From Tigriopus japonicus (taxonomy: Eukaryota > Arthropoda > Copepoda > Harpacticoida > Harpacticidae), in the NCBI GenBank assembly GCA_010645155.1, contig CM021316.1, forward strand, positions 5,290,954 to 5,354,953: DNA of 64,000 bases, read 5' to 3'. This document shows, in pieces, positions 12,178 to 26,200 of the stretch; the first letter of the stretch is position 1; each line of letters opens with the position of its first letter. The position numbers and the translations under genes were made by a program. Under the pieces are notes generated by a model, which was not told the DNA's origin, ran no database searches, and was given only the letters and a program-made list of their open reading frames with translations.

Positions 12178-12757
12178 TGAATTTTATTGACCACCTTCTT
12201 CTTTTATGAGACTTCCTCCAAGTCCAAAGTCCAGCACAAACGCAATATTATTTCCCACAAATCATTTTATTGCCCTATAACTCAATTAGTTAGCTACAGA
12301 TGCATCTCACATGCACATAAATTTGTACATCTTAGGTCACCATCACCTTGATGTGGAATGATCCATTGTGGAAGTTTTGGTGGGTTTTTGTACTAAAGCA
12401 CTGAGTAACCAACACACCAACTGATGATGGAAAGACTGCAGGTGAACAGAGCTCCCAAAACTTATATTGAGCAGGCAAGGTATGCAGGTCATATAGTACA
12501 AATGTCCATGGTTGAACTGAATATCAGGGTTAGAAAATAGACATGGAAGCCCAAAAAGGACAATTTCGTCAAAAAATGCAATATTTGCCCCAAAATAAAG
12601 GGGTAATGGCCAAGATCAGACATCACTCATTTCATTTTAATTTACGCCCCTTGGGCTAATGCCCCAGGTTGCCAATAACATGGAACTCCTTCCACCGGAT
12701 TTTGGCCATCACTCCTTTCTTTTGCAGGTGAATAAATAGTATTTCTACTCTGTATAT
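12178..12757. repeat. Right arm of a large inverted repeat
   Basis: This is the inverted partner of 11036–11648, separated from it by about 530 bp. Its outer end (gcaggtgaataaatagtatttctac) mirrors the outer end of the left arm (gtaaatactatttatgcacc). The whole 1.7-kb unit could fold back as DNA or as a transcript. Confidence 0.85.
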
Positions 12758-13154
12758 TTTTCAACACTTTACAGTCTTTTTTTGTATGTATGTATATTTG
12801 TTGATAAGTATGTGATACTTTTACTTAACTTGCGATTTTGTCTTCCAAAACCCAAATTAAGCATTGAAAACAGAGACAGAGAAGAAAATTCAAATCCTTT
12901 TACAAAGTGAAAAATGTCCTTGTTAAATGATGAATAAAGTCCAATGATAAAAAACATGCTACCATAGTAACATGGACATGGTAACAGGCCCCGCTTGATC
13001 CCTCTCTTCAGGAGCTCTTCAGGAGGAATCAGTTCATATCCAACAAAGATCGAGTATAAAAAACTAGCCTCAGATGTCTGACTGACCATGCCCCGCTTTT
13101 TGGAGTTCAAACTTTAAGCTTGTTTTATAGCTTGTGTCAGGAAAAATCGAAATC

Positions 13155-14231
13155 CAGTCGAATCTCAATATAAGTAATCTCAGTTTAAGCAATTTTCGCA
13201 AAACTTTTCCGCGCTGATCAAAATTTTACTGCATAAGAATTCTAGATGTAAGAAATTTTCTATTTTTCCTCAATGTCCATATAAGAAACATTTTCAAAGT
13301 TTTGACATACTTCTCTTGCTTAAATTGGTCAGGCCACAAAAAAACCGAAACATTTCTAAAAAGATCGATGCAGTACTTCCATATACTTTTGCGCAAATCT
13401 TGCGCTTTTTGGGGTCCCGTTTGCGCACTTTTTTGGGCTTTTGCGCCTTGCATTTTTCAAGTTCGAGTTAGAATGATGAAAAATTGCATTTTGAACCCTG
13501 GAATCACTAAAAATTGTCCAAAATGCCACTCAACAAGAACTATTTTAAAGACTATTTTAAATTTAAAAAAATACTTATCGACAATTATAAAAGATGATAA
13601 AAGCACATATTAGATTCACCAACAAATCTGCAATGTTTGAGAGTGAAACAAATTTCTGTGTCTGCCAAAGCAAAATCTAATAGAAAATAAACAATCCAAG
13701 GAAGTGTCTTGTCATCCCAAGAAAGTCTTTCAAATTTGAGGTAATATAAGGTCAAACTGAGAATAGGAAATTTGCAGTTGAGATATTCCAAACAAAATGG
13801 CAAAAAACTTCATCAGTATGAAATCCTGGAAGGCTCAAATTTTAAAAAAAGTTGTTTGTCCCCGTAAAGGTTTAATAATGTAACAATCATGAAGGCAAAA
13901 TTGTACTTTTTCTTTCATTTTTTTTGTCAAACTAAGATTGAAACAAGTTCTTAAGCTTTGTAATGGAGATATAAATGCATCCACTTGTAATGTCAGATTG
14001 TGGGTTTTAATGACTATTTTTGAAAAGCTAAGTTTTTGAGTGATTATCAGATTTTTTGTAATAAAAGTAAGCTTTATAAGGTTATATAAAGGTGAGGTAA
14101 ACTCCTCCAGTAGTTTCCAGTATTTCTTATCGTTTCTTGAGCCAATTTTCTTGAGTCTCAATATAAGAAAAATCTCGATATAAGCAACACTTTCCGCTGA
14201 CAGAAAAGTTGCTTAAAATGAGATTCGACTG
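13155..14231. mobile_element. Non-autonomous pogo/mariner-like element, about 1.08 kb
   Basis: The left end cagtcgaatctcaatataag and the right end, reverse complemented (cagtcgaatctcattttaag), form terminal inverted repeats with near-perfect outer bases. The right end is followed by TA, as expected for a TA-targeting Tc1/mariner/pogo element; the left flank is not a clean TA and may have mutated. Further ataagcaac-type copies of the terminal motif occur just inside the right end (about 14158–14186). Internal frames (13226–13453, 13585–13803 and 13835–14161, minus strand) are short, and I recognise no DDE transposase motifs, so the element is deleted or non-autonomous. Confidence 0.7.
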
Positions 14232-17200
14232 TACAGTTTTTCTACATATTGATGTGATCCAGCAATCACATAAGAGTTTTTGTTAAAAACTGCACTCGTC
14301 CTGATTCTTGATGAAGTTTAAGACGATCAATCTCTAATTTCTACCTCTAAACCCTCACCACTTTAACCATTTACTTTAAGACCATGTCCAAGACGATATC
14401 TACTGTAAGGTGAAACTCTTGCTTCTCTTCTTACGAGAGCTTGGGCTGTTAAAGTAGGAAAATAGAAAACTACTTTGCATTCACATTTACAGTGACATAC
14501 CTGAGTTTTGAGGGTGCATGAAAACATTCGATTGAAGTTTCTGTTCCAGAAGTCAGTCCCAGAGTATTTTGCTACGCCTCAAGAAGAAGAATCCAATAAA
14601 TGTGCAAAAGCACCACTAAAAACTCCCGTTTACGTTTATTTGCCTTTCATGGTCAGAGATTTGGACATAAATTGTAAAGGCACAGAGTATAGAAATGCTT
14701 TAGGTGCCACAAATATGTGAAGGTATTTCCGAACATGTAGGATCATTATTGGAGAGTTAGGGGGCCTAAATAATTTTATTCTTTCTCTTTTTCTCAAGTC
14801 TCCTTGTTTCCACAGTTTCACATGAAGTCATTTTTCAATCCCTGTTCATGACAACTGTCATTGAAAACCGAGGGCCAAAGATCCTTCTCACACTCCCTAG
14901 AATCCATAGACGATCTAGCTTTGGTCCTCGATAGCATTTGGCAACCTTCTTCAATCAACTATTGGAACAAGGCTCCCTCTTGACCTTTGAAGCATTGATC
15001 CTTCAAAAAGATATTTTCAGATTTGACCCGAGCCATGGTGAAAGAAGAGGGTAGATGTTTTCACAAAACTTGTCTCATGTTGGCACACAAGATCTATTTT
15101 CCAAAGCTTAAGAAGTGCGCATGTCCATTTAAGAGGATTTGTAAGCTTTCAAATCACGTGTCAAGTTAATCAATCAGGTCACTGCTGACATGTCAATTGA
15201 TCTGCTCGAAATCTATTGCTGTAATTTATGCGTAAGGAAAAGGAAGTGTTCAATTCTTTGTCTTGTCAACTGCGAGACAACTTTAACTGTTAATGTTTGT
15301 ACAATTAGGGTAACAGTGTGATCTGGATGTTAAAGAATGTACAAAAACAAACTCATTAATGTCTGCTGTCTCTTATAGGAACATTTTGTCTTAATTCTAG
15401 AAGTTCCATTGACAGTAACAAAAATGGCCTCCTTTTTTAGTTGGAACTCGGAACTGTTTGTTTTTAGCACTTGGCCTCCAACTCTATGACAATAGAATAA
15501 CAAATTCTTCTCTCTTGCAATTCGATAATCTTCTAGAGTTATGTTATTAATAATAGACACAATATTACAATGTACGAGTACACACAATATCGTATGTTGA
15601 TTGTGTGAGTAGTGAAACAATTGAAAGTTTTCTCACTCAAACTTTTAGCGTGACTTGGCATACGTTGAATGCAAATTCTTCGCGAAAAACAATTCATCGA
15701 GGGTCGACTTTTACCAGCACACACACAGTCAGTCGAGCTCTTTCCGGCCCAGCTCTTCGTTCGGCTTTTATTTCCACTTTATCAGTTGAGTGACGGTGCT
15801 GATTTTTCTGAGATGGCTCGTCTTTGTCACACTCATTCAAAGATCGAGTCGGCCTCAATTTCCCTTCGGGGGTTCAAACTTGGAATAAGAGTGTTTCGAC
15901 TTGGCCTCTTCACGCTTTGCTCTTTTCGTTGTTCTTATGTGCGTACTCTTCTGTTGAGTCTGTTGGGCTGTGTTTGTAGATCTTCAACCCATCTCTCCAA
16001 ATTCCAGAGTTGATCACTTTTCAACGACAGACAAGTGGCGAAGGATTGGTGGGCAAAACGAGCCCAAATATACAAAAACGTGGTGTGGTTGTTGGTTTTG
16101 GTGACTCCTTAGGGTGATGGTCCTCTTTCACGGTCCCCTCCATATTTGAGTGTTACTAGGGACAGAGTCCACTTCTGTGAACCACCGAGAGGGGAACCCC
16201 AAAAGAGCTGCAAGAAGACCACCACTACCACCATCGACAACAACAACAACAACCAACCAACCAACCAGCCAAGGAGAAGATTGAGCCAAATCCTGAAAGA
16301 CAGCCCGGTGTGGAACAGAATCCAGTCCGTCTGGTACTAAAAATGGGACGTGACGTGCATGCCATGTTGATGAACGGGTTACTTCGCACTGAGTTGTACT
16401 GTAATCCAGACCCACTGGGATACAAGTGCTGGTACTCGTAGCGATTCTGGGTGTGCTTCGAGTCTCTCTTTACTCGGAATTATTTGGATGGGGCTTGAAG
16501 GCGATGGCAGCATCCCGCGACAAAAGTTATCCCACTTCACCGACGATTGCTTGATACCACTAAAGTGTTTGTGGCCAAATTGGAGGACCCATAATAGTCA
16601 TCTCCCCTATAGTCTAGTCCAGCCAGATATCAAGGGGGGGTTGCTTGCCCTTTTATGATAATCCCTACAAGATCACATCCCTAAAATACAGAGAAGCTCT
16701 CTATCTAGCTTTGTACATGTGAAATATGCGCCTCACATCATTTCTCAATTACAGATGAGAAGACGGACAACGGCCTTTAAGATGGAAAATAGCGACTCCA
16801 ACGGCGACTCCCGACAAAAAGGCTTGATAGGCGCCTATGCACTTCTCAGCACCTCATAAATTGTCTTGAATGTCAGTCTTTTGGCAAATTAAACCCATGT
16901 TCTGCTGACTGGGCCGTCAAGTTTTGGAATGACTCTTGGTCGTTCTTCAGTGCCGAATTGAATGTTTCTGGCCGTCTGTTGGCTCAATCACCATCATCAT
17001 TTCTATACTATCCTCTATCCATGAGAAAGAGAAGATCCATGGAAATAAATGAGAGTGTGACGGCGCAAAAATGTCCGGAATTATTACAAGTCGTCAGGAT
17101 CGAGACCCTAGTCGTCCCCTAAAGTATACATGGAATAGATGGGATGAAACTCGTCCCAAGAAGGAGCAATTGCACGTGGTCGATGGGACGTCCTGTATGT

Positions 17201-20200
17201 ATCCCTCCCTAAGCTCCATCAAATCCTCTGTGAAAACATTCATCTCGATTGAGCGGCTCAGTTACTACTACATCTTCAAGCCGCCAGCTTCCTTTTGCTT
17301 TTCGCAGCCATTCATCCCGTTTGGGTCTCCGTCAGAGAGTTGTTGCTCCAAGTGACGAAGCTCGTCTTCTTGTAAGTTATGTTTCTCCTCGACAAACAAA
17401 GCCCTCGTCGATCCTTAGACACAACTCGGTTTCAACTACAACGACTGGACCACACAGACCACAACGGGAATCCTACCGCAGTTCGGCCTATTCAGAATAT
17501 CCATTCTCATTGGCACACCTAATTAATATACGGATATGTCTTGAGAAAACAATGGACCGACGGGACGGACCACACAAAGGGCCATTTCACACTTCCTAAT
17601 CTGCTTCCTTCCATGTCCATACAAGGGTTTTCAAGGCTCTCGTTTTTATCACATTAGGAGTAAGTTTCTCTAACTTGTGAGAGGCGGTTAAATAAGCTTC
17701 ATACACATTTCATTGCTCTGAAAGAAATACACTTAAAGACCAACAAACTAAATAAAGTAAAAGAAATTTAAGGCATGTAATATTTACAAAATTTGAGACT
17801 AAGTTTCATCTGGCATGTTTTCTAAAAATGATTTGGCAGTGGCCTCTACTTGTTTACCCCTTTATTGATATTCAAACTCGTGGCCAGCGGCGATACAACA
17901 ATAAACCTCTTTCCAACTTGAAAAAGGGGAATAGAGAATCCCCCCCCAAACCACGAAAACTTCATCCCAACTTTGAAGGATCAACAATTCCGAATGGGAA
18001 CCGTTGGAAATAATCAATCTTTCAAATATGAGTATCCCTCTATTGGAAAATTACGTAGAGCGTAAGAGAACAAGAGATTGTAGCACGGAGATGGCATGAA
18101 ACTAACAAGGTCCATCTTTTGAAATGAATTCTCTGTTTTCTGTGGCAGGTGATCTGTCAGAGTGAGAAACTGCAGACATTGAGAAATTTGGCCAATTATT
18201 ACCTAGGCTTTTGTCACATCTCCATTGCAACAAATGTCAACCATTAGTAACGGAAGATATGTCCAGGAAGAAATGAGAATCACACAAGACGTCGCCAGAT
18301 TCTGCACAAAGTAAGCGCCAAGCAAGTGGGCACAAAAACTTGAAACCAACTCTTGACCCTAAAAAACCAGAGGAGGAAAACATAAATCAATGTAAGCTTG
18401 TAAAATCTGTAATCCGAACTAATCCCATCTGCCTAACACGGAAAAGGTGTGTTCTCGTTCAATTGAATGAACTACCCTCTAGAATGTAGGGAGCAAATTG
18501 ATTGGCGAGATTTAAAAAAAAACTTGGTGAAACAATGTACTTATACCGAACTCATGTTTTGTAATTTAAGGCATAAAATGGCTTCAAAAAAACAAATAGA
18601 ATTAAACAATGTACTTTTGCTTCGATCAATTTTTGAATGTCTCCATTCCATTTTTTTTTTGAGATATGGGACAAATAAATGGGCAATATGTCAATTTCAA
18701 ATTGATTTTGAATAGATGTATGTTATCATTTATATTCTAAAACAAGGTCAAGGATAAATTGTGATTCTTGAACTGAACTACCAATACATTTTGTCAAATT
18801 TAAGGCTGATGATGATTCACACACATATCCTGTTGAACCAAAAAGAAAGCCTAAGTCCATTTTAGCAATATTTGGAGTGGCCCATTTGTATGCCGGTTTG
18901 TGTCTTGCGAATGGATGTACTTCATCTCATAATGTCAGATCCGAAGGACATTCTCTCGTCATTAGATCTTGTCGCCCTCAGTTGTTTCAAAGTAATGAGG
19001 GCGTTATGGCCAAATTAAGGTCAGTTCATGCATTATGAAATGAACCAACCCTGAAGAATTAATGAGCTTCCCTGTTCAATTTGGGAGAGAATGGTTTTGT
19101 TTTACCAGAAAGGGGTTGGCATCTTTTTCGAACATGGACGGCAAGACTCTTTTTATTGAAAACTTTGATGAAATTCACGTTTGAAGCTTATTTGGCTTGA
19201 TACTTTTGTACGTTTAAGTAAGGAAGCATCCAAAATTTATCAACTAGCCGTACTACAACATAGTCAAAGGCTTAGTTTTGGAGCCAAGCATAATTCGCAT
19301 AAATGTATTGTTCCCCCTTTCCATTGAAGGTAACAATACGTAACAACCAAAACAAACCTTGTAACAAACCTTGCACGTAGGTTCAAATGTTTGTGCGAAA
19401 GCATTGTTCTTTGTGAGCCAGGAAGTAGATTACTAATTAATGCATATTTGGGATTATTTTGATGGGACAGTTTGCTCGCGAGCTTGGAGTGGCACCCACT
19501 GGACCTCAAAGGTGTCTGCATAGACGATTATTTTCTTAGATAAGCCAGTCCTACTACGTACATGGCTATTGACTGGACTGTACGTACAATGACAGCGGGG
19601 AACATTGAGGTCATCACGGGGAGAACAGTTCTCATTTGCTCCTATTTGAAGGGGCGCAATTTGTTGTGTCCTAAGCTGAAATCCTGAATAAATTTGCGGA
19701 CAATCTCCTCATTATACGATTGTTATCATTGAAAACAACAAAAAATATCGGGCTCAAGGGCGGCCATTTTCCCAGGCAAATTGAACAATAGTTCCAAATC
19801 CCAAGTCATATGTTTCAGAGATATTCTATGTTTAAGACCCCGAAAGAAAAGAAGAGCAGAATAGTGATTGGCTGTACTTGGAGGGGAGAGGCCTTTGTTC
19901 CGTTGAAGAGACGCTCATTCAGCCTTTTATTCACATGGATCACGGAAAACCGGATCATTGAATGAAGTTTGGATCTGAAATCGGGATTTCTTTCCCAGAC
20001 ATGGAGAGCAGTCAAGATTTGGGGTCCAGTTGCCAAAAATCCACGATTTATTCCATTCTTCAGATCATATCCTATTCTTCTTGATGTCGTTCCTACTGAG
20101 CAAATTGAGATGGAGAAAACTCCCCTCGTTACGTGCTAACGCTACTACCGTGCGAGGGATAGGAAAAATCAATATATTAATCTGGAAGGCTTTCGTCCTG

Positions 20201-23200
20201 GCAAACGAGAGTACTAATGGATCATGCATGCACATTTCGTCTCCTTTGAATGCCGAAACTTGACCCTACTTAGTTTGCTAATGGGAACTGATTGGTCCAA
20301 TCTCGATGGAACACTCCTTAAGAGCGAACGGGGAGAGATAAGAAGGACGAAAACGGTGAGGGTCACTTTATGGCTTGACCTGATCCCTCATTCCCGGTAA
20401 CTTCGAGATTTCTTAAGGACAATAAACCCTCATGAATATTCGGGAACCCCTCTGGGACACAATGAATTCATCTCAAGGCCCCAAGGCGAACAGACATCGT
20501 TGCCGTCATCTTCAATGACTTCGTCTTTTGCTCTTTTTGGGTGCCGTTTAGAAGATGTCACTTCAACGTTGAAGGAGCAGCACTATTCTGGAAGAATATT
20601 TGGACATAAGCAAGCGAAAGTTTTTATTTTCAATTTATTTGGCTTCTATTCAAAACGAAATAAAAATTGGATTATTTGGGTCTAAAACTTGTTACATTTG
20701 TGTTGACATTGTGTTCGGATCTTCCAAATATACTTTGAATTCTCAATCCTAAGTTGAATCTATTCAGAGAAGAGCTTCAGAGAGCTAGTTTAGTTTCTTT
20801 TTAATGTACGCAAAAAGAGTATTCTTCCAAGAACCAGAGCAATCTGGAAAGAAACATCAATGATCAAAATTTCTTCGTTTGTTCATATCTTTTTACTTTT
20901 GCATCTCAGTGCATCAAATAACTACCCAGGGAATTCGAAAAGCATATTAAAGAAACTTGACAAATCGGCATGGGACACAAGATCAATGATGGACCCTCTG
21001 CGGTAGTTCTCTAAGGAGTGGGTCTTATGGAGCTTTGTATTTGGAAAATGGAACGAGAGGAGACGAGTAATGATAGCGAGAGTGATGAATAAGATTCACA
21101 TTTGAAAGTCCAAAGGAACCGAGTAGGCAGTCGAAGTACAAGAAAGCATACTTGGGGGAGTAGCCGAAATAAAGCATTTGCCCTAAATTGGCTCATCTGG
21201 TACTTTTGACTAATTCATCAAACTAAAACGCCTTCAATTATTCTTGAGAGGGAGCCGAAAACTTTCTTAAGTGCAATTATCTCCCTATATGGAAAACTAA
21301 TGGAAAACTTGGGTAGAAAGTCCTGTTTAGAGGGGAAACCTGACCAGAGTGGCAAAAATCTGAATGGAACTTTTTGGCCCAATTGATCCTGATGCTAAAT
21401 CTAGTGGATGGAAATGGACCCTATCAAGAATTCAATAAAAAATACTCTCATCCCCCTTCACATGTCTCGCTTTTAGTGTCATTTCCCTCCCTTTTTGACT
21501 TTCGCTTTCTTTTATCTGAGGGTGAAATCATTTCCAAGTGGGAGTTGCAAAATTGCACCCAAAATCTGAAAGTTGATCATGACAAATGAGTTTGGAGTAA
21601 TGAGAGTCTGTTTCTCCCGCCATCAGCATCATCAGCATCATCATCTGTGGAGTCGAATACGAGGGTAGTAGATAGCGCTTCATATGCACACCATCACTTT
21701 CAACAATTTCAACTACAAGTAAAATTTCAAAGCAGTAATTCTGCACCGAAAGTTTTTGCAAGTTCAGACAGACATTGAATTCGACTTTTCACCGGGGTTT
21801 CAATCAAAATCAACGCAATAGCAAAATTTTTAAAAGCAATAACAGGAAATAAACAAATTTGCTCTGTAAGTCTCATTTAAAGGTTGAAAAGAAATATGGA
21901 ATGGCAAAGAGTATGTTTTTTCCGTAATATATCATTTTTTGTGAGGGAAACTGAGAATAATCAGTTTTCTTATCGTAGTCGGAGAGCATGTTTAGTATCA
22001 AAGGTGACACGGATTCTCTAATTAGGCAAACGACGGCGTCACTTCATGACTGCCTTTCATCTAGGATCCGGTTTAAAAGGGAACACCTCTTAATTTAGAT
22101 GTACGTAGACTCATTGAAAAGCTGCTTTAGAATCTTGCGGCACAAACATGGAGTTTCAAGAGAAGGTTCTTCAAAAAAGGCAAAAATGAGGCACACCATT
22201 ATCGGGCAGCAGAGACTAATTGAAGGCCGATGAAACTCAAAGGAGACCTTTCAGATCACATTGAATGGCCTGAGCAATTGACCACTAGCAAAAAAGGGCG
22301 TCTCACGTGGAACAAGAAGTAACCCGAGCACTTTTTTCCCAGACTCAATTGTCTCAACGGTCGATGCCCGATCCCTTCTCCCTTTCAGCTGTTCATCGCA
22401 TGCCTCTTTTTTCTTGCAAGGCTGACGCCGCCAACGCAGACGACGCGAGTGTGAAGGCCTGACTTTGCCTTGCCGCCCACGGGTTCATGCGTTTCTCTTC
22501 GGGGGCTGTGGAGTGGGTGGATGAGGAGGATGCTCGTTTGTGTGCGTGCTTGTTTACCGCGTGCCTTTCATACCTACGTGAATAGGATACTTCTTGGACC
22601 ACGGTGGAGTACAGTGTTAGACTTCCACGAGTGAACGAACAATCGTTGTCTTTTCAAAGGCCAGTCTTAAGTCATCTTGAGTGAGAGAAACCTCGACTTT
22701 GGCGACCGCAACGGTTCTTCGCTCATTGAGAAACATTGAAATTTGGTGACAGTGACAGGAATGGCTTCCATGATAGATGTGTGACCCTTGGACGAAAGCA
22801 ACCTTTTGCTGCTGTGCTTGTGTTTAAGGTGGAACGTCATTTTTGTTTGCTAGCATCTGAAGTGCATCTGAAGTTTTCAATGTTGTGAGGTCCGGCCGCG
22901 AAAAGTGAAGGCAAGAGTTTTGGGGGGCATGGATGTTTGTCCTCCTCAGAAACACAAAAGCAAGGGGGAACAAGAACATGAGTTGAAATACGGCTAAGCC
23001 CTCCTCGTTTTAAGCAGACAAAACAGGTCAGTTAGAAGGTTTGCTTCATCACTTTTCTGGACTTTGCCTAAGAATTTAAGGCTTGTGTGCAAATTGAGTT
23101 GACGTCCTTCGCCTTCACTGGTGTCGGTCCGTACAATTCATTCAAGTAGTATTCGTTTCGGAAGCCAGGCTCATTCGTTCATGTGTTCCTTTTACCAAAC

Positions 23201-26200
23201 ATTGACAATTGACATGGGAGGTTCGGTTTCGTTTATTGCACTTGGAGTTTAGATAGCGCATTTCTGTGAAAATGAACGTAACGGGAGTTGCGCTTTCAAG
23301 GCAACTTAAATACTATTATGTGTCCCATTGGGGAATTCTCGCCATCAAGTCTTAAGGCGACTTTATTGCCACCTCTGATTCTATCGTGGACGATTAAGAC
23401 TCACTTGGGATATTTGACCAGGAGTGAGAAGGTCAGAAAAGCTCATGCCTGAGATTCCCCTGTAAATACGGTTTGTTCTAGATTGTAGTGTGTATCGTTC
23501 TCTAAAGGGAGTTGTAAATTAGGAAGCTTGGGTTTTTACTTCCTCCTTGGTAACGTTTACAAGGTCACAGGATCTCGAAAATCTCAAAACTAGGGTGAAT
23601 GTTATTTACGCTCATTGGATCAAAGTACGAGCACAAGCGACGAGCGTGGAAACCATTTCCACTACGTATACATATGGTCCAACTATGTTTTGAAAAGAGC
23701 CAACCTGTGAAAGGGCTGTGAGCACTTCTGTAGCGTTTTGTTCATTTCCAGTTGGGCGGATCTCATTTACCTAACTGTATTCCATTAGCGTTGACGGAGA
23801 AAATATGATGTCGCTAATTGACCTTTCGAGAATAATTTCTCCATTAACTTGTTTTCCTATCTCACATCTCTCTCTTTGCCATGTCAAAATGTTCCTCAGA
23901 CGATATTCTCGACACACATCGGGTAACCATTATCACAAGCGTCTGCTCTACCAAACACGCTGCTCAACTCGGAATTACAATCAGCAACATTATGTAGGGC
24001 TGCTCCAGTTAGTGTGTGGTAGATTATTAGTTCGTTTGGAGACATTATTCATCTACCAGAATATCGTTCAAACTATTCGTGGAAACCGGATGGTCCGCTT
24101 GTTCGTCCTCCAGATCTTAAGTTCCTCTTCTTGTTCCGTATTCCAATCACAATGTTTACACCTCCTCTGGCCGATTCGTGAAAAGCATGGGTAATTTCTC
24201 ATTCAAGAGCAGGCCGTAAAGTCCATAAAGGCCCGCTCTAAAGCGATCCCCAAAGGGCGATCTGGACGTTCTCAAAGAGGATCCCCATTCATCATAACTG
24301 ACTTGGGAACCCATCAATGTGCCACCCCAAAGTGACTGACTTCACAAACAACAAGCACATCCCCATCTTGAGCTGTGAGGTCAATTCGGATCTCGAAATC
24401 GTCGAGTAGCAAGGAAACAAGGAACAATGTCACCTTGTCAGTGTGACCTGAGAAGAACGGATTGCATTTGCACGTGTGAAATCTGCGGTTTCGCTCCAAT
24501 TCTTACTATTTCTTAGAGCGGAAATGCTCCATTCAATTTGACCTTGAACATGGATGCAAGTCCGTGGCTTGCTTTGGGACATTCTTTGTGGCTGTTGCTT
24601 AATCAGAGTGCAAGCAAAGCATTTGCACAAGTGGCAATTGGGGACGAATTCTTCCCAAAAACAGAGCACAATAGGACCAAATTCTTGAAAACACCACTTA
24701 TGTAGATCTATTATAGATCTCCACGCTCACGACATCTTTCCTCGAGGTGCTTATCTTTCCTTGAAACAGGAACAAAGTAGTTGAGATATTTCCGTCGGCT
24801 TTAATTGTTTCAATTAGTTGCGTGTTTCAAAGGCAAATGATTCCAAGACCGACTACAGTAAAAGAAAAGGGATGGAAAGAAAGCGCTCCCTTCGAAATAT
24901 GACATCATTATGCAATTGTGTTACTACAATTGGGATATTTCTAACCACTTTCAAGCCATCCGCTTTGACGCTTTAAAGGCGGTCCCAAATAACGTTGGAA
25001 TAAATGATACCGTAGTTGTATTACTCTTGAACTTGTCATGACTCGTTAGCTTTTCGTCCTGGAGACTATGGGGTGATCCAAGATCTCATTAGGAACGCAA
25101 GTAGGGTGAGCAATTTCATTTCCCCAGTTTACATGGAACAGACTGTTTGTGTGGTGATCCAATGCGTGGGACACTAGAAAAGAGAACGGCTAATCCGGGA
25201 ATAGTAAGTGGAACGACCCGTTGCGTCGGTCGGCGTCTTTCCTTCCACTTGGTCCTCTCTTTCTCATCTTTTCCGCAAAATTGCTCTCATCCTTTCTCAT
25301 TTGAGCCTGATGTGGAAAAGAAGGAAGCTGCAAATTCGAGACCAAGGAAACGAAGCCTCTTGGCGTGAAAAATGATCGAAGTTCCCCCACTCATCGCATT
25401 GCTAGACAGGCCGTGAAGTCGGTTTTAATCATAACGACAATTTGTCGAGACTGGGAAAGTATACCAATAAAACCATTAGCGGCAATGAGAATGGCAATAA
25501 ACCATGGATACCAACAAGCAGGCGTTTCCAAGAAGTCGAATAAGGTCTTAAGAATCCATTCGAGATGGAATTGAAGCTCTCCGCCGCAGCTCGATCGTAG
25601 AATCGAATTGTCTGGCTGTTTAGTTGAGTGGAAAAGCCTTGGGATTTTTCAATTTTCTTTTCGATTTTTAGTCGTCCCCATGACTTCCTCGTCGTTTCCC
25701 TCCAGTTCCTTGGAAATCGAGCCAAGATTCTACTTTATGAGACTAATGTAGAGAATTCTTTTCGCAAGATTGTTTTCTCTCCAAACTCCGACTCCCAATC
25801 ATGGGACTTTGATCCAAAGAAAACATTTTCAACTTCCAACGGATGAATTGTCGAGCCTTTGTTGTTTCTAGCATAAATCAGCCCCGTAAGTGGTCTCAGG
25901 AATCATGGTGTCCCTGCTGACTGCATTAAAAGTGCCATGAACGATTAACTCTAACAAGAATTTCAATACAACCTCATAAGCTTCGGGTTTTAAAGGCAAT
26001 TATCATGAAAATGACATCCCCAACCCCTTTGAACTGAACTCGAATTCCCTGTTCCCCTCCCCATGGATCCGTAAAAAAAGTCAAGTGTTATGAAAAGCGA
26101 ACGAGTTGTTTGACATTTCAGTGGGAGCCCCAGTTCTCGTAAACTTCAAACACTTTATGAGAATGGGGAGAAATGATAATCACTTCTTGATTTGGCCAGA

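Noticed and set aside
12769..13110. 113-residue minus-strand frame next to the inverted repeat
   Set aside because: I tested it as LINE coding sequence mirroring the left side; it does not resemble the LINE end and has no other family signature.
16128..16415. Minus-strand frame with a valine-rich, membrane-like stretch
   Set aside because: The hydrophobic run is the translation of a CAA microsatellite.
22393..22602. GC-rich minus-strand frame
   Set aside because: Alanine-, serine- and arginine-rich translation without motifs; the base composition alone could open the frame.
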